This document shows positions 8,200-16,113 of a stretch of 64,000 bases of DNA, piece by piece. Within the stretch, counting starts at the first letter, position 1; each line of letters starts with the position of its first letter. The notes below the pieces were generated by a model, which was not told the origin of the DNA, did not search any database, and saw nothing but the letters and a program-made list of their open reading frames with translations. A program made the translations under genes and the position numbers. Origin of the DNA: Thermodesulfobacteriota bacterium (GTDB taxonomy: Bacteria; Desulfobacterota; GWC2-55-46); NCBI GenBank assembly GCA_030583865.1, contig CP129479.1:384744-448743 (forward strand), written 5' to 3'.

Positions 8200-9008
8200 G
8201 GGTACTATCGGAGACCGGGAGGGGCGTAATCGGGATAATACCGGCAAGGATGGCATCCACGAGGTTCCCCGGCAAGCCGCTCCGCCCCATACTTGGCATG
8301 CCCATGATAGGGCACGTGTACCTCCGGAGCAGGCTCTCCCCGGTCCTCGACGAGGTGTACGTGGCAACCTGCGACGACGTGATACGGGACTATATACAGT
8401 CGATCGGAGGCAAGGCCATCATGACGCTAAAAAGCCACGAGCGCGCCTCGGACAGGACCTCTGAGGCCATGCTCAAAGCAGAGGACATGGCAGGCAGGCG
8501 GGCTGAAATAGTCGTGATGATACAGGGAGACGAGCCGATGGTCACGCCGGAGATGATAGGAAGGGCCGTCGGGCCGCTCCTGGCCGATCCGGAGGTGAAT
8601 ATAGTGAACCTCATGGCCGAAATAAGCCAGTCTGAAGCCGCAGACCCTAACGAGGTGAAGGTGGTGGTCGACATGCGCGGCGACGCAGTCTATTTCTCAA
8701 GGGAGCCCATACCCTCGGGAGGCAAATACAAAGGCGGCCTCAAGCGCTTCAAGCAGGTCTGCGTCATCCCGTTCAGGAGGGGAGCCCTCATTAATTTCAA
8801 CGGCCTTGGCCAGACTCCGCTTGAGATAATCGAATCGGTTGACATGCTGAGGCTCATAGAGAACGGCCTCAAGGTGCGGATGGTGGCTGCAGAGGCCGCG
8901 ACCTGGAGCGTTGATACGCTCCAGGATTTAAGAAAAGTAGAGCAGGCGATGATGGGCGACCCCCTGCTCGCAAGATACATGGGCAAAGCGGCTGGGGCAC
9001 GGGCATGA
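8184..9008 (+). CDS. KdsB-like CMP-ulosonate cytidylyltransferase
   Basis: A 274-residue protein with the KdsB/KpsU motif IPARMASTRFPGKPL after a non-conserved 15-residue N-terminus, and IQGDEPMVTPEMI as in the magnesium-binding region. KdsB loads CTP onto Kdo, giving CMP-Kdo. KpsU paralogues do the same for capsules. It overlaps neuA by 16 bases and sits in a glycan operon rather than with lipid A genes. It may therefore be a capsule-type paralogue or act on another 2-keto-3-deoxy acid. No kdsA/kdsC pair is nearby, although an HpcH aldolase and a HAD phosphatase appear 10 kb downstream. Confidence 0.82.
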   Translation: MPESVRVLSETGRGVIGIIPARMASTRFPGKPLRPILGMPMIGHVYLRSRLSPVLDEVYVATCDDVIRDYIQSIGGKAIMTLKSHERASDRTSEAMLKAEDMAGRRAEIVVMIQGDEPMVTPEMIGRAVGPLLADPEVNIVNLMAEISQSEAADPNEVKVVVDMRGDAVYFSREPIPSGGKYKGGLKRFKQVCVIPFRRGALINFNGLGQTPLEIIESVDMLRLIENGLKVRMVAAEAATWSVDTLQDLRKVEQAMMGDPLLARYMGKAAGARA

Positions 9009-10036
9009 GGTTCATCAAGCCGCTCAGGATAGCGGAGGAGGTAATATTCGTGGACGGCCTCTGGGGCACGGGGAAGTCGATAATGGGGCCGGTCCTGGGG
9101 AGCTTCGAGAGGGTCGAGAAACAGAGGCTTGCGCCCATATACGAGCACCTTTCGGTCCTCGACCGCTTCGGCAAGATCGACCCGGACTCGGGCGCGGCCT
9201 TGATGCGGCTATACGCCGACATCGCGCTCTTCAACTCCATGATATCGCGCGAGGTCAACCTACGGCCCTTCGACGACTCGGGCCTTCTGAATAACCCCAG
9301 GCCGCTCGAATACCTGGCAAGGCTCCTCTACAAGGACGGCGACGCGGTCATGGAGAGGATAAGGAAAGAGAGGCCGATACTCCAGATAATGACCCACCAG
9401 ATAATGCCGGCGGCCCGGCTCGCGTTCAGGTCCTTTGGCGAGAGCTTCAGGATAATCGAGATGGTCAGGCACCCGCTTTACATGGCCCGGCACTGGTTCA
9501 GCTACATCGAGAGGTGCGGGAGGGACCCCAGGGAATTCACGCTCTGGATAGAGGACGGCGGTGGCCCGCCACAGCCCTGGTTCTCAAGCGAATGGGGGGA
9601 GAGATACTCGAATCTCTCGACCATGGACAAGGTCGTCTACTCGATAAAGTGGCTCTACGAGGAATCGGAAAAGGCCCTGGGCGGCCTTTCAGAGGGAGAA
9701 AGATCGAGGGTTTTTTTCGTCCCGTTCGAAAGGTTCGTGAAAGACCCCTGGCACTTCATAGGGGAGCTGAAGGCCTTTCTCGGTGTGAACCCCACGGAGA
9801 GTACCAAAAGGGTGTTGAGAAAACAGAAGTGCCCGCGCGCGAACCTCTCGGCAGGGAAAGGGCATGCAAGCTACGGATGGAGCGGCCCCCTGGGGAGAGA
9901 CGACGGCGAAGATTACAGGAGGCGGATGGAGCTCGTGGACGCCGAAGCAAGCCATGAGGCAGCAGCCGAGCTGAGGAGGATGTGCGAGGCATACGAGAAG
10001 CGGTTCCAGGTCTCCATACCGGGAAGGGGTGCTTGA
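9005..10036 (+). CDS. Sulfotransferase-like P-loop protein
   Basis: A 343-residue protein. A P-loop-like GLWGTGKS at residues 18-25 follows the first strand. Further on, a MVRHPLYMARHWFSY segment resembles the 3'-phosphate-binding Arg-Ser region of PAPS-dependent sulfotransferases, and FVPFERFVKDPW is also family-like. This architecture resembles the Sulfotransfer_3 group. In an exopolysaccharide operon the obvious role would be sulfation of a sugar hydroxyl using PAPS. No PAPS-synthesis genes are visible nearby and similarity is read from motifs only, so a general P-loop kinase is not excluded. It overlaps its neighbours by four bases upstream and abuts the next gene. Confidence 0.6.
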   Translation: MRFIKPLRIAEEVIFVDGLWGTGKSIMGPVLGSFERVEKQRLAPIYEHLSVLDRFGKIDPDSGAALMRLYADIALFNSMISREVNLRPFDDSGLLNNPRPLEYLARLLYKDGDAVMERIRKERPILQIMTHQIMPAARLAFRSFGESFRIIEMVRHPLYMARHWFSYIERCGRDPREFTLWIEDGGGPPQPWFSSEWGERYSNLSTMDKVVYSIKWLYEESEKALGGLSEGERSRVFFVPFERFVKDPWHFIGELKAFLGVNPTESTKRVLRKQKCPRANLSAGKGHASYGWSGPLGRDDGEDYRRRMELVDAEASHEAAAELRRMCEAYEKRFQVSIPGRGA

Positions 10037-10038
10037 AG

Positions 10039-11871
10039 ATGGGGGGTGAAGACCTGCTTGTTCTCCTTGAAGACAGGGGCCAGTTCCTCGAGTACGAAAA
10101 GGCCATGCCCGATCATGCCTCCTTCAGGCACACGGTGCTTGCGCTGACCCCCCAGGCCATCGAGATATGCGAGTCGAGGGGGCTGAAGTACGTTACCCCT
10201 GAAGAATGCTTTTCCGGGCCGGAATACTACCGGCAGAAAAAGGCATCGGAAAAAGAGATACTGGGCATGGTGTCCGCGCTCGACTACCATTATGCGCGGC
10301 CCTCGGAAGACGAGATAGGTCTCCCGCTCGAGATTGGAAAGTATTTTTACCTGCAGCTCTATCTCCTTGCAGGCGCGCTGCACCTGAGGGCTTTCGTGCT
10401 GGAGAGGGCCATCGCGCGCTTCAATCCCGGCCTCGTTCTGGCCTTCATGCCGCGTTACGCGGAAAAAGAGATCGGAAAGGCTGAGAGGCACAGGCCTTAT
10501 GCCGAGCTCCTCCTCAATTCGCCGTATGCCGATAGATGCCGGGTAATTGAATACGACCCGGCTCAACCCCCCGCCTCGATACAGGCAAGACTGAAGGGCG
10601 CGGCTGCCGGGGCTATCGGCAGGTCCCCGCTTCTGTCGAGCTACTACGCTCTCAGAAGAAACGGCCTGAGCGGCGCGCGGCGGCCCGGCAGCCCCAATAT
10701 CCTGATCCTCGGGCCCCTTTACAACTGGAGAAGCGTCCTAAGCCATCCAATATTAAAGGACCGCGCAGGCCTCTTCTGGATACCGAGGGACCAGGCCGGG
10801 ACTGTTGGGCGCAAATCCGGAAAAAACGGAGGAGCAAAGCAGCTCCATGACTGCAGATTTCTGGGATTCGACCTGAACCGTCCTTTAAGCGGGTTTTTCA
10901 GCGCGGCCCAGGCAACATTCGAAGAGCTTCTTGAAAACCATCATGACGTGGTCAAAACCGTTCAAAAGGCTGACGTTGTACTTGTCTCTGTCTTTACCTC
11001 GCCCAGGCTAAACCATGCCGCCCATGTCGCAAGGAGCATGGGGAAGCCCGTAATAGTATGCCAGCACGGAGAGCAGAACCTCTGGGACAACAGCCTCTTC
11101 CCGGAAGCGACCGAGCTCCTGTACGCCGACCACTACCTTTCTTTCGGGGACGGCGTAACCGGCAAGTACCTCGAAGCGGTTGAAAGCGGGAAGCTGAAAA
11201 GCGCCAGCTCCATCGGCTCCGCCTCGCTCGACGCGATACAGGGCGGGCAGGCAAGGGACGGGTATATCCTCTACGCCACAGGCAAGTACCACCGCTATTC
11301 CAGCCCGTTCATAAGCTCTTTCGGGCAGGACACGCGCCTTTATAATGCGCAGAAAAAGATACTCGGGTTTCTGGCCAGTCTGGTCCGCGCCGGAGGGCCG
11401 AGGGCGATATTCAAGAGGAACAACACCGCGAACCATAACGAACTGCCATTCGAGGTGGATAAAGCCATAGATGAGGCTCAGCCTGATGATAAATTCACCT
11501 CTCTTCTTTCAGGGGCCTCGCTCGTAATACTCGACGCGCCGGCTACCACCTGCCTCGAGGCCTGCTCCACGAAAAAGCCCCTCTTCGTCCTCCTTGACAG
11601 GGTCAAATGGAACGAAGGGGCCGAGAGGCTCCTTAAGAGAAGGGCTGTCGCGGCCTATACCCCGGATGAGCTTGTAATGAAAATAGAGGAATATTTGAAG
11701 ACCGGGGAATACGGCGCGGACCTCGACGACCGCGAGTTTATAAGGGCATACGGCACGCACCTTGACGACGGGAGGAGCGCTGAGCGGGCAGCCGGGTCCA
11801 TCATGAACCTTCTGTATGAGCGGCGTGATTCAAGGGACGTTTTCCCGAGGGGGTCTGAGTCGATCGCATGA
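10039..11871 (+). CDS. Large surface-carbohydrate biosynthesis protein, GT-B-like
   Basis: A 610-residue cytoplasmic-looking protein that I cannot assign to a characterised enzyme. The C-terminal half looks like a GT-B glycosyltransferase or capsule CDP-glycerophosphotransferase domain: KPVIVCQHGEQNLWD followed by a switch to GIGSASLDA-type strands and a late LDAPATTCLEACSTKKPL segment. The N-terminal 220 residues form a separate alpha/beta domain. I chose ATG 10039 (10 bases after GGAAGGGG) over TTG 10033, which overlaps the upstream stop. Position between a sulfotransferase-like gene and the Wzx flippase supports a polymer-assembly or side-group transferase role. The function is inferred only from fold-level resemblance. 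Confidence 0.6.
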   Translation: MGGEDLLVLLEDRGQFLEYEKAMPDHASFRHTVLALTPQAIEICESRGLKYVTPEECFSGPEYYRQKKASEKEILGMVSALDYHYARPSEDEIGLPLEIGKYFYLQLYLLAGALHLRAFVLERAIARFNPGLVLAFMPRYAEKEIGKAERHRPYAELLLNSPYADRCRVIEYDPAQPPASIQARLKGAAAGAIGRSPLLSSYYALRRNGLSGARRPGSPNILILGPLYNWRSVLSHPILKDRAGLFWIPRDQAGTVGRKSGKNGGAKQLHDCRFLGFDLNRPLSGFFSAAQATFEELLENHHDVVKTVQKADVVLVSVFTSPRLNHAAHVARSMGKPVIVCQHGEQNLWDNSLFPEATELLYADHYLSFGDGVTGKYLEAVESGKLKSASSIGSASLDAIQGGQARDGYILYATGKYHRYSSPFISSFGQDTRLYNAQKKILGFLASLVRAGGPRAIFKRNNTANHNELPFEVDKAIDEAQPDDKFTSLLSGASLVILDAPATTCLEACSTKKPLFVLLDRVKWNEGAERLLKRRAVAAYTPDELVMKIEEYLKTGEYGADLDDREFIRAYGTHLDDGRSAERAAGSIMNLLYERRDSRDVFPRGSESIA

Positions 11872-13412
11872 ACTCCGTGCGGGCAAGGTACTTCGCGAAG
11901 CTGTCGAACAACATGGTCGGGATGCTGGGAGGCATCGTCACCGCCCTTCTGGTCCCGAAGTCCCTCGGCCCGGCGCATTACGGGGACTTCAATTTCCTGA
12001 AGGACAGCTTCGACAATCTCGTGAGGACAATGGACATGAACGCCTCGACCGCCCATTTCACCTACTCGTCGAGAAATAAAAAAAGCGGCCCTGCGAACCA
12101 GGTCTATTTCTATTTTTCGATTTGCGTGGGAATTGCCCTGAGCTTTCTCGTTGGCGTAGCCGTTTATTCCGGCGCCGCACGCTCAGTCTGGCCTGGACAG
12201 GGGCCGCTATTCATATCCGCTGGCGCCGCGCTGGGGTTCCTTTCGTACCTCGCCTCGAACCTGACGAACCTGTCGGACAGCAAGGGCTTTACCGTGGCCA
12301 TCGAGAGCCAGCGGAGGCTCGTAGCCGCCTTTTCCATTCTTGCGCTCCTTTCCATGTATTTTTCCGGGCTCTTGGGCTTCGCCGCGTTCTTCACATATTC
12401 GATAGCGGTGCAGGCGGCAATAGTGCTCCTTTCCGTGGCGCTCCTTAAGAAGGCGGGCGTCTTCGGCTTCGGCCTCGAAAAGGTGAGCCTGCCTGAAATA
12501 AGAAATACGGCGCGATATTTTTACGGGTTTTCATCCCCGCTCGTGGCTGCCCTGGCCGTCGGCCTGGTGCTCGGCTTCTTCGACAGGTGGCTTCTGCAGG
12601 CGGTCGGCGGGTCTGTCTCGCAGGGCCATTACAGCCTGGCGCTCAAGCTCTCGATGGTGTGCGCCCTTTTCACGAACTCAATGGCCCCTGTATTCTCGCA
12701 GAGCATCGCCTCGGCGCACGCCTCGGGGGACATGCAGCGGGTAAGGGATCTCTTCGGCAGGGTCAGGGTCTTTTACTTCACGGCGGCGTTCATCTCGATC
12801 TTCTTCGCGTTCCACGCGAAAGAGATAGTGTTCCTGGTCGGCGGGGACGAGTACGGGGGCGCGACTCTCCCGGTCACGGTCATGATGCTCTACCCCATTC
12901 ACCAGGCCTTCGGCCAGCTCTTCGGGAGCGCGGTCCTCTCGATGCAGTTTACGGGCATTTACAGGAACGTGAGCATCCTTACATCGTCCGCCGGGCTCGT
13001 GCTCAGCCTCGTCCTCGTCGCGCCTCAAGGGTTCATCATACCCGGGCTCAACCTTGGCGCAGCCGGACTCGCGGTAAAGATGGTCGTCCTGCAGGTGCTC
13101 TCCTCCAACCTCATGCTTTTTTACGCGTGCAGGAAAGCGGACCTCGGTTTTACGAGGCTCGCCGCCATGCAGGTAATCCTGCTCGCGCCAGTGCTCGTTA
13201 TAGGGCTCCTGAGCTCGTTTGCGGGAGGCCTCGTCACTGGCGCAGGCGGAATGACCGCGGCCAGGGCAATGGGGCGGCTCTTCCTGGACGGCTCGATGTA
13301 CGCCGTCTGCTCGGCCCTCCTGTGCCTCGCCTTCCCGGCCATGCTGGGAATAAGGCGCGAGGATTTGCGCGGGTATGCCCGGGCTTTCCTGATGAGGGGG
13401 CGTAGATGGTAA
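11868..13412 (+). CDS. Polysaccharide flippase (Wzx-like, MATE/MOP superfamily)
   Basis: A 514-residue integral membrane protein with about 12-14 hydrophobic segments. The N-terminal region (KLSNNMVGMLGGIVTALLVP, with LGPAHYGDFNF after it) matches the polysaccharide synthase/flippase family. Wzx proteins move undecaprenyl-pyrophosphate-linked repeat units from the inner to the outer leaflet of the cytoplasmic membrane. It overlaps the previous gene by four bases. A WecA-type initiating enzyme (37669), an O-antigen ligase/polymerase-like protein (31854) and Wzz (40606) complete a Wzy-dependent assembly set in this window. Confidence 0.85.
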   Translation: MNSVRARYFAKLSNNMVGMLGGIVTALLVPKSLGPAHYGDFNFLKDSFDNLVRTMDMNASTAHFTYSSRNKKSGPANQVYFYFSICVGIALSFLVGVAVYSGAARSVWPGQGPLFISAGAALGFLSYLASNLTNLSDSKGFTVAIESQRRLVAAFSILALLSMYFSGLLGFAAFFTYSIAVQAAIVLLSVALLKKAGVFGFGLEKVSLPEIRNTARYFYGFSSPLVAALAVGLVLGFFDRWLLQAVGGSVSQGHYSLALKLSMVCALFTNSMAPVFSQSIASAHASGDMQRVRDLFGRVRVFYFTAAFISIFFAFHAKEIVFLVGGDEYGGATLPVTVMMLYPIHQAFGQLFGSAVLSMQFTGIYRNVSILTSSAGLVLSLVLVAPQGFIIPGLNLGAAGLAVKMVVLQVLSSNLMLFYACRKADLGFTRLAAMQVILLAPVLVIGLLSSFAGGLVTGAGGMTAARAMGRLFLDGSMYAVCSALLCLAFPAMLGIRREDLRGYARAFLMRGRRW

Positions 13413-14092
13413 GGATGACGGCGCTCGTCCCCATGAGGGGGAGAAGCGAAAGGATACCTGACAAGAACATCAGGGACTTCGGCGGCAAGCCGCTATTTTA
13501 CTGGATACTCTCGACGCTCAGGGGCTGCCCGAGCGTGGACCGCATTTATGTGGACACCGACAGCACTGCCATAAAGGAAATGATAGGGGAATTTTTCGGC
13601 GCATCCATAAGGACGATTGACAGGCCCGCGCACCTCCTTGGCGAGCACGTTTCCATGAACAGGATAATAGAGCACGACATGTCCGTTATCGATGGCGGAG
13701 ACCATTTCATGCAGACGCATTCCACCAACCCCCTTTTGAAGCTATCGACGATAGAAGACGCGGCCAGGACCTACTTCACCGGCATTGACAAGGGGCACGA
13801 TTCCCTTTTCTCGGTGACCACGCGCCACTCGAGGTTCTACGACGCGGCCTTGAGGCCGGTAAACCACGACCCGGCGAGGCTTGAGCGCACGCAGGATTTG
13901 AAGCCGCTCTTCGAGGAGAACTCGAATTTGTATGCCTTTTCAAGGGAGAGCTTCAGGGCGTGCGGCGCGCGTATAGGCGCGAGGCCCTATGCCTACCAGG
14001 TGCCCAGGCTCGAAAGCATAGACATAGACGAAATGCTCGATTTCAAGCTGGCCGAGCTCCTTTTTAAGATGCAGCTCGAGGAGGCCCCGTAA
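13406..14092 (+). CDS. Second acylneuraminate cytidylyltransferase-family protein
   Basis: A 228-residue protein with VPMRGRSERIPDKNIR (residues 8-23), the CMP-NeuAc synthetase nucleotide-binding motif, and ESIDIDEMLDF near the C-terminus. It is only distantly similar to the NeuA at 7483: the usual ARGGSKG is MRGRSER here. Family members load CTP onto nonulosonic acids, but several in glycan loci have unknown acceptors. The ATG lies inside the end of the flippase gene. With the NeuA and KdsB-like enzymes it makes three such transferases in 6 kb, suggesting more than one CMP-activated sugar acid or a specialised paralogue. Confidence 0.8.
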   Translation: MVRMTALVPMRGRSERIPDKNIRDFGGKPLFYWILSTLRGCPSVDRIYVDTDSTAIKEMIGEFFGASIRTIDRPAHLLGEHVSMNRIIEHDMSVIDGGDHFMQTHSTNPLLKLSTIEDAARTYFTGIDKGHDSLFSVTTRHSRFYDAALRPVNHDPARLERTQDLKPLFEENSNLYAFSRESFRACGARIGARPYAYQVPRLESIDIDEMLDFKLAELLFKMQLEEAP

Positions 14093-14093
14093 A

Positions 14094-15152
14094 GTGGATT
14101 GCCGGAACGTGGAGGAAGCATTGGGCAGGTGCGAAATACCGGTATGGCAGCGGGCCGACGGCGTGCCTGCCTTCAGGTTGAACAAGACGCACCGCCGGTA
14201 CAGGAAAAAGTTCATAAGGAGGCTGCGGGCCGGGCGCATAAGGCTTGAGCGGAGATACGAATGCCTCTGCGGCTCGGCGCATCTGATAAAGTTATCGGAG
14301 AAGGACAGGTTCGGCCTGCCCTTCATGAACTTCATCTGCGCCGATTGCGGGCTTGTCTCGCTCAGTCCGAGGATGGCCCCGGAGTCCCTTCCCGAATACT
14401 ACGGCAGCATATACCATCCGCTCATATGCGGGATGCCTGCCGGGACGGTCCTCGAGGACCTCGTGAACAAGGGGCAGGGGCGAAGGATATTCGATTTCGT
14501 ATACCCGCACCTTCCGAAAAGAGAATTGAAGGTGTGCGATGTGGGCGCGGCAAGCGGCTCAACCCTCGTGGAGTTCAGGGAGAGCGCCTCGGAAAAGGGC
14601 CTGGGATGCCACCTCCATGCGTGCGAGTACGAGGAAGGCTATCTCCGCACCGCGCTCGAAAGGGGGATAAAGGCGGTGAAGGGCGGGCCTCAAAGCCTTT
14701 CAAGACCCGAAAACGGGTTCGATATCATAATATTGAGCCATGTGCTTGAGCACTTTAACGACCCCTTGGCGGAGCTCGGCATCCTCTCGGGCCTCCTTGC
14801 GGAGGGCGGGCTCGTCTATGTGGAGGTGCCCGGCATAACGAACCTTGAAAGCTACGGGCATGACCTCCAATCGTACTTCGTGCACGCGCATAACTTCAGC
14901 TTCAACCTGTCGTCACTTGAGACCGTGCTCTCTCTTTCCGGGTTCATGCTCATTACTGGCGACGAGTCGGTCCGCTCAATCTTCATTAAAGGCCTTGGCC
15001 GCGCTCCGGAAAAGGGGAACTGCCAGCGGATCATGGAGTGTCTCAGGGAGGCCTCTTCAAAAAAGGGGCCGGAGAGGCATTCCGGCCTCAAAGGCGCTGT
15101 CCTGAAGGCGTATTACAGGGGCGAGGCGCTCCTCGGACTCTCGGGTTTCTGA
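14094..15152 (+). CDS. SAM-dependent methyltransferase with N-terminal zinc-ribbon
   Basis: A 352-residue protein. Residues 60-90 carry two CxxC-like pairs (CLCGS and CADCG), as in the zinc-binding head of sugar C-methyltransferases. From about residue 140 comes a class I SAM-binding domain with VCDVGAASGS, then a LSHVLEHFNDP motif typical of Methyltransf_23. The start is GTG two bases after the upstream stop. Such enzymes methylate sugar carbons or oxygens of nucleotide-activated sugars or finished chains. Acceptor unknown. Confidence 0.78.
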   Translation: MDCRNVEEALGRCEIPVWQRADGVPAFRLNKTHRRYRKKFIRRLRAGRIRLERRYECLCGSAHLIKLSEKDRFGLPFMNFICADCGLVSLSPRMAPESLPEYYGSIYHPLICGMPAGTVLEDLVNKGQGRRIFDFVYPHLPKRELKVCDVGAASGSTLVEFRESASEKGLGCHLHACEYEEGYLRTALERGIKAVKGGPQSLSRPENGFDIIILSHVLEHFNDPLAELGILSGLLAEGGLVYVEVPGITNLESYGHDLQSYFVHAHNFSFNLSSLETVLSLSGFMLITGDESVRSIFIKGLGRAPEKGNCQRIMECLREASSKKGPERHSGLKGAVLKAYYRGEALLGLSGF

Positions 15153-15165
15153 AAGGAAGCTTGGA

Positions 15166-16113
15166 ATGGCAAACAGGATAGAACTGCTGGATATCGCGCT
15201 CCTCAAGGACAGGGAAAAGCTCTGCCTCATAGACCGGTGGAAGAAGGTGCTCGACCTGGAGATAGGCTGGCATTACGACCTGGACATCATCTGGGCGCTG
15301 AGGGAGGTGGAAAGGCTCGGCCTTAAAAAGGGCGCACTGGTCATGGACGCGGGGGCCGGGAACGGGCTGCTGCAGTTCCTTCTCGCCGCGTCGGGGTATG
15401 ACGTCCTGAGCGTTGATTTCGCGGAAAGAAAGGCGCCCTCGGCGGCAAAAAGGATATTCGAGTTGGTTGAAGAGGAGCACGATACCGGAGCCGACGACAA
15501 CCCTTATCGAAATTTCATAAAACACAACCGCGCCGGCTTCGGCGCCCGAAAGGCGGCCAGATGGCTCAGGTCCCCGGTAAAGGCCGCGGGCGCGGCATCG
15601 AGAAAGGCGCTCAGGTTCATCGACCCGGACCTTATAAGCGAGCTCCTTTCGTCACGCAAGCGCTCATACGGGAAGGTCCGTTATGTGAAAGGCGATTTCA
15701 AGGAACTTTTGAAAATTGAGAGCAACTCGGTCGACTGCTTAGTCTCGATATCCGCGCTTGAGCACAACGGCTTCGATGGAATAAGGCAGTCGGTCGGGGA
15801 ATTCACAAGGGTGTTGAAAAGGGGCTCCGCCATGGCAATAACGATAAGCGCGGCCCGCGATGCCGACTGGTACTTCAAGCCCTGCGAGGGCTGGTGCCTG
15901 AGCGCCGGGACCATAAGGGATCTCTTCGGCATGGGAGACTGCCCCTCGAACTTCGAGCGATACGACGAGCTCTTCGCGAAGCTCAAGGGGGCCAGGGAGA
16001 TAAAGGCGAGGATATCGAGGCATTACAGGATGAGCGGCGAAAACGGGCTCCCCTGGGGCGTTTACGACCCGAAATACCAGCCGGTCGGCGTCTTTAAAAG
16101 GAAGGGACAATGA
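15166..16113 (+). CDS. Class I SAM-dependent methyltransferase
   Basis: A 315-residue protein with the SAM-binding glycine motif VMDAGAGNGLLQF near residue 62 and a conserved VDCLVSISALEHNGFDG acidic/aromatic segment near residue 190. ATG 15166 is preceded by GAAAGGAAG with good spacing. It lies between another methyltransferase and a GT-B-like gene and overlaps the latter by four bases, so it probably methylates a sugar, or caps the glycan made by this locus. Residues 105-165 form a basic insertion not usual in minimal family members. The substrate is not recognisable. Confidence 0.75.
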   Translation: MANRIELLDIALLKDREKLCLIDRWKKVLDLEIGWHYDLDIIWALREVERLGLKKGALVMDAGAGNGLLQFLLAASGYDVLSVDFAERKAPSAAKRIFELVEEEHDTGADDNPYRNFIKHNRAGFGARKAARWLRSPVKAAGAASRKALRFIDPDLISELLSSRKRSYGKVRYVKGDFKELLKIESNSVDCLVSISALEHNGFDGIRQSVGEFTRVLKRGSAMAITISAARDADWYFKPCEGWCLSAGTIRDLFGMGDCPSNFERYDELFAKLKGAREIKARISRHYRMSGENGLPWGVYDPKYQPVGVFKRKGQ

